From: Collinsella sp.
GTDB lineage: Bacteria; Actinomycetota; Coriobacteriia; Coriobacteriales; Coriobacteriaceae
Assembly (NCBI GenBank): GCA_019414055.1
Contig: DXMV01000012.1
Location: forward strand, 1-50,795
Reading direction: 5' to 3'
DNA length: 50,795 nucleotides
A model generated the notes under the pieces. It saw only the letters and a program-made list of their open reading frames with translations, was not told where the DNA came from and searched no databases. The position numbers were made by a program, and so were the translations under genes. Shown one piece after another: positions 50,201 through 50,795 of this stretch. Every line of letters starts with the position of its first letter. The first letter of the stretch is position 1.

Positions 50201-50428
50201 CTGGTAGACCTTAAGGGTGGTGAGACCCTGCACGGCCTCCAGGAACATGCCGCCAAGATCGACATAGCTGCCCCAGTACTCGGCACCGATCTTTTTGGCG
50301 TTGCGCATGACCATCATGATGGAGACGGGGATGACCGGAACGCAGGCGAGCAGCAGCGCGGCGGGAAGACCCGCCTGGCCCACGAGCAGTACAAACAGCG
50401 TGATGGGTGCCAAGCCGGCAAAGAATGC
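47282..50428 (-). pseudogene. CydCD-like double ABC exporter, 5'-truncated
   Basis: A single chain with two membrane-ATPase modules. The first NBD has GESGGGKST, LSGGQRQRVCMARALL and IYVFDEATSNVD; the second has GRSGSGKST, LSGGERQRIGLARIFL and FILLDEPTSALD. A charged linker (about residues 430-475 of the remaining part) joins the halves. CydDC exports cysteine/glutathione for cytochrome assembly; a generic heterodimer-like exporter is the alternative, and no cydAB is in the window. Reading towards the N-terminus the match continues through FFAGLAPITLFVLL and hits a TGA at 50429-50431, where the DNA becomes AT-rich. About 110-130 N-terminal residues (the first membrane spans) are missing. A TTG at 50413 could start a partial product. 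Confidence 0.85.
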
Positions 50429-50795
50429 TCATGTACGGTAAGGAAGCAAGCAACCGAAAACAAGAGATAGACCGCCAGCACTACACTATTCCGAACCAAA
50501 GACCAAAAGATAAGCATTGTGGGAAAATCTAAACTTTTGGATTTTCCTACAATGCCAACTACGGCGGAATCCCTCCCACTCCTTATATCTTTCTGTATAC
50601 ATTGAATTTGTATTTAGTAAAATGCAGACAACACCACGGATCGGCTTTTGGTTGGACAATTCCAACCAAACACCACAGCAGACAGCAGAAAACATTCTGA
50701 ACGCTAGGAAGCCGGTATGATTGTTACATATAAGGGGAAGAAAAATTTCTTTTAGGTACTTGCTTTCCTAAAACTGATGTGATACAATGATTTAA
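50427..50795. mobile_element. AT-rich foreign DNA, probably one end of a mobile element
   Basis: From about 50,427 the base composition falls from roughly 60 percent GC to about 40 percent, and the ABC reading frame ends. The segment holds only short frames: a minus-strand hydrophobic peptide (VRNSVVLAVYLLFSVACF), a plus-strand frame ending in TPQQTAENILNARKPV at 50720, and the 12-codon frame MIVTYKGKKNFF from ATG 50718. An inverted repeat TTTGGTTGGA/TCCAACCAAA lies at 50647-50670. No transposase, integrase or complete gene is visible before the window ends. Element type is not identified. Confidence 0.6.

Noticed and set aside
50517..50720. Real gene on the AT-rich end segment
   Set aside because: Frames are short, mutually overlapping and without recognisable domains or good ribosome binding sites; kept only as part of the mobile-DNA description.

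Overview
This is about 50.8 kb of GC-rich DNA that reads as a chromosomal contig of a gut Coriobacteriia species, most likely Collinsella. That identification is an inference from gene content, gene fusions, codon use and the style of the intergenic repeats; no database search was possible. The left end lies inside a 5S rRNA gene. The right end lies in AT-rich DNA that breaks an ABC-transporter gene. Both ends are therefore sequences expected to be multicopy, as at the edges of a draft contig.

Layout. (1) 1-7.1 kb: 5S rRNA end, then a tight forward operon acpS - nnr (epimerase/dehydratase fusion) - alr - family 4 uracil-DNA glycosylase - tsaE - a three-domain TsaB-RimI-TsaD protein. It covers carrier-protein activation, NAD(P)HX repair, D-alanine supply, DNA repair and the t6A tRNA modification. 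(2) 7.1-12.9 kb: a Phd/RelE-type toxin-antitoxin pair, a CstA-type transporter behind an attenuator-like leader, and an orphan protein with a Wadjet JetD-like C-terminal Toprim domain on a long disordered linker. (3) 12.9-15.3 kb: tRNA-Gln, a peptidoglycan-binding protein and a polyprenyl diphosphate synthase. (4) 15.4-29.2 kb: an alpha-glucan block. It has a PTS EIICB permease fused to a HAD phosphatase, a divergent GntR/UTRA regulator, a maltodextrin-type ABC importer (Tat lipoprotein, two permeases, ATPase), glycogen/maltodextrin phosphorylase, 4-alpha-glucanotransferase and GalE. Five copies of a TTGTTTAAACAA-like palindrome lie only in the upstream regions of this block and probably define one regulon. 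(5) 29.4-37.3 kb: a coiled-coil cell-wall hydrolase, murB, a LacI regulator followed by phosphoketolase with LacI-like operators, and an AEC permease flanked by direct repeats. (6) 37.4-46.7 kb: a complete histidine operon, hisZG(fusion)-D-C-B-H-A-F-I-(75-aa protein)-E, with a PHP-type histidinol phosphatase convergent at its end. (7) 46.8-50.8 kb: a YgbA-like protein coupled to a CydCD-like double ABC exporter whose 5' end is lost at a junction near 50,427 with foreign AT-rich DNA.

The most unusual signals are non-coding. First, 23,637-23,931 holds eight copies of a 15-bp repeat spaced exactly 40 bp apart in strictly alternating orientation, separated by 25-bp non-repeated spacers. Second, two families of long hairpins (four copies of one; three full copies plus one collapsed copy of the other) have a conserved core, while their 31-43 bp arms differ completely from copy to copy yet pair perfectly within each copy, apart from one degraded copy. 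Third, the AEC permease gene sits between two 230-300 bp composite repeats built from the second family, and each repeat starts immediately after a stop codon.
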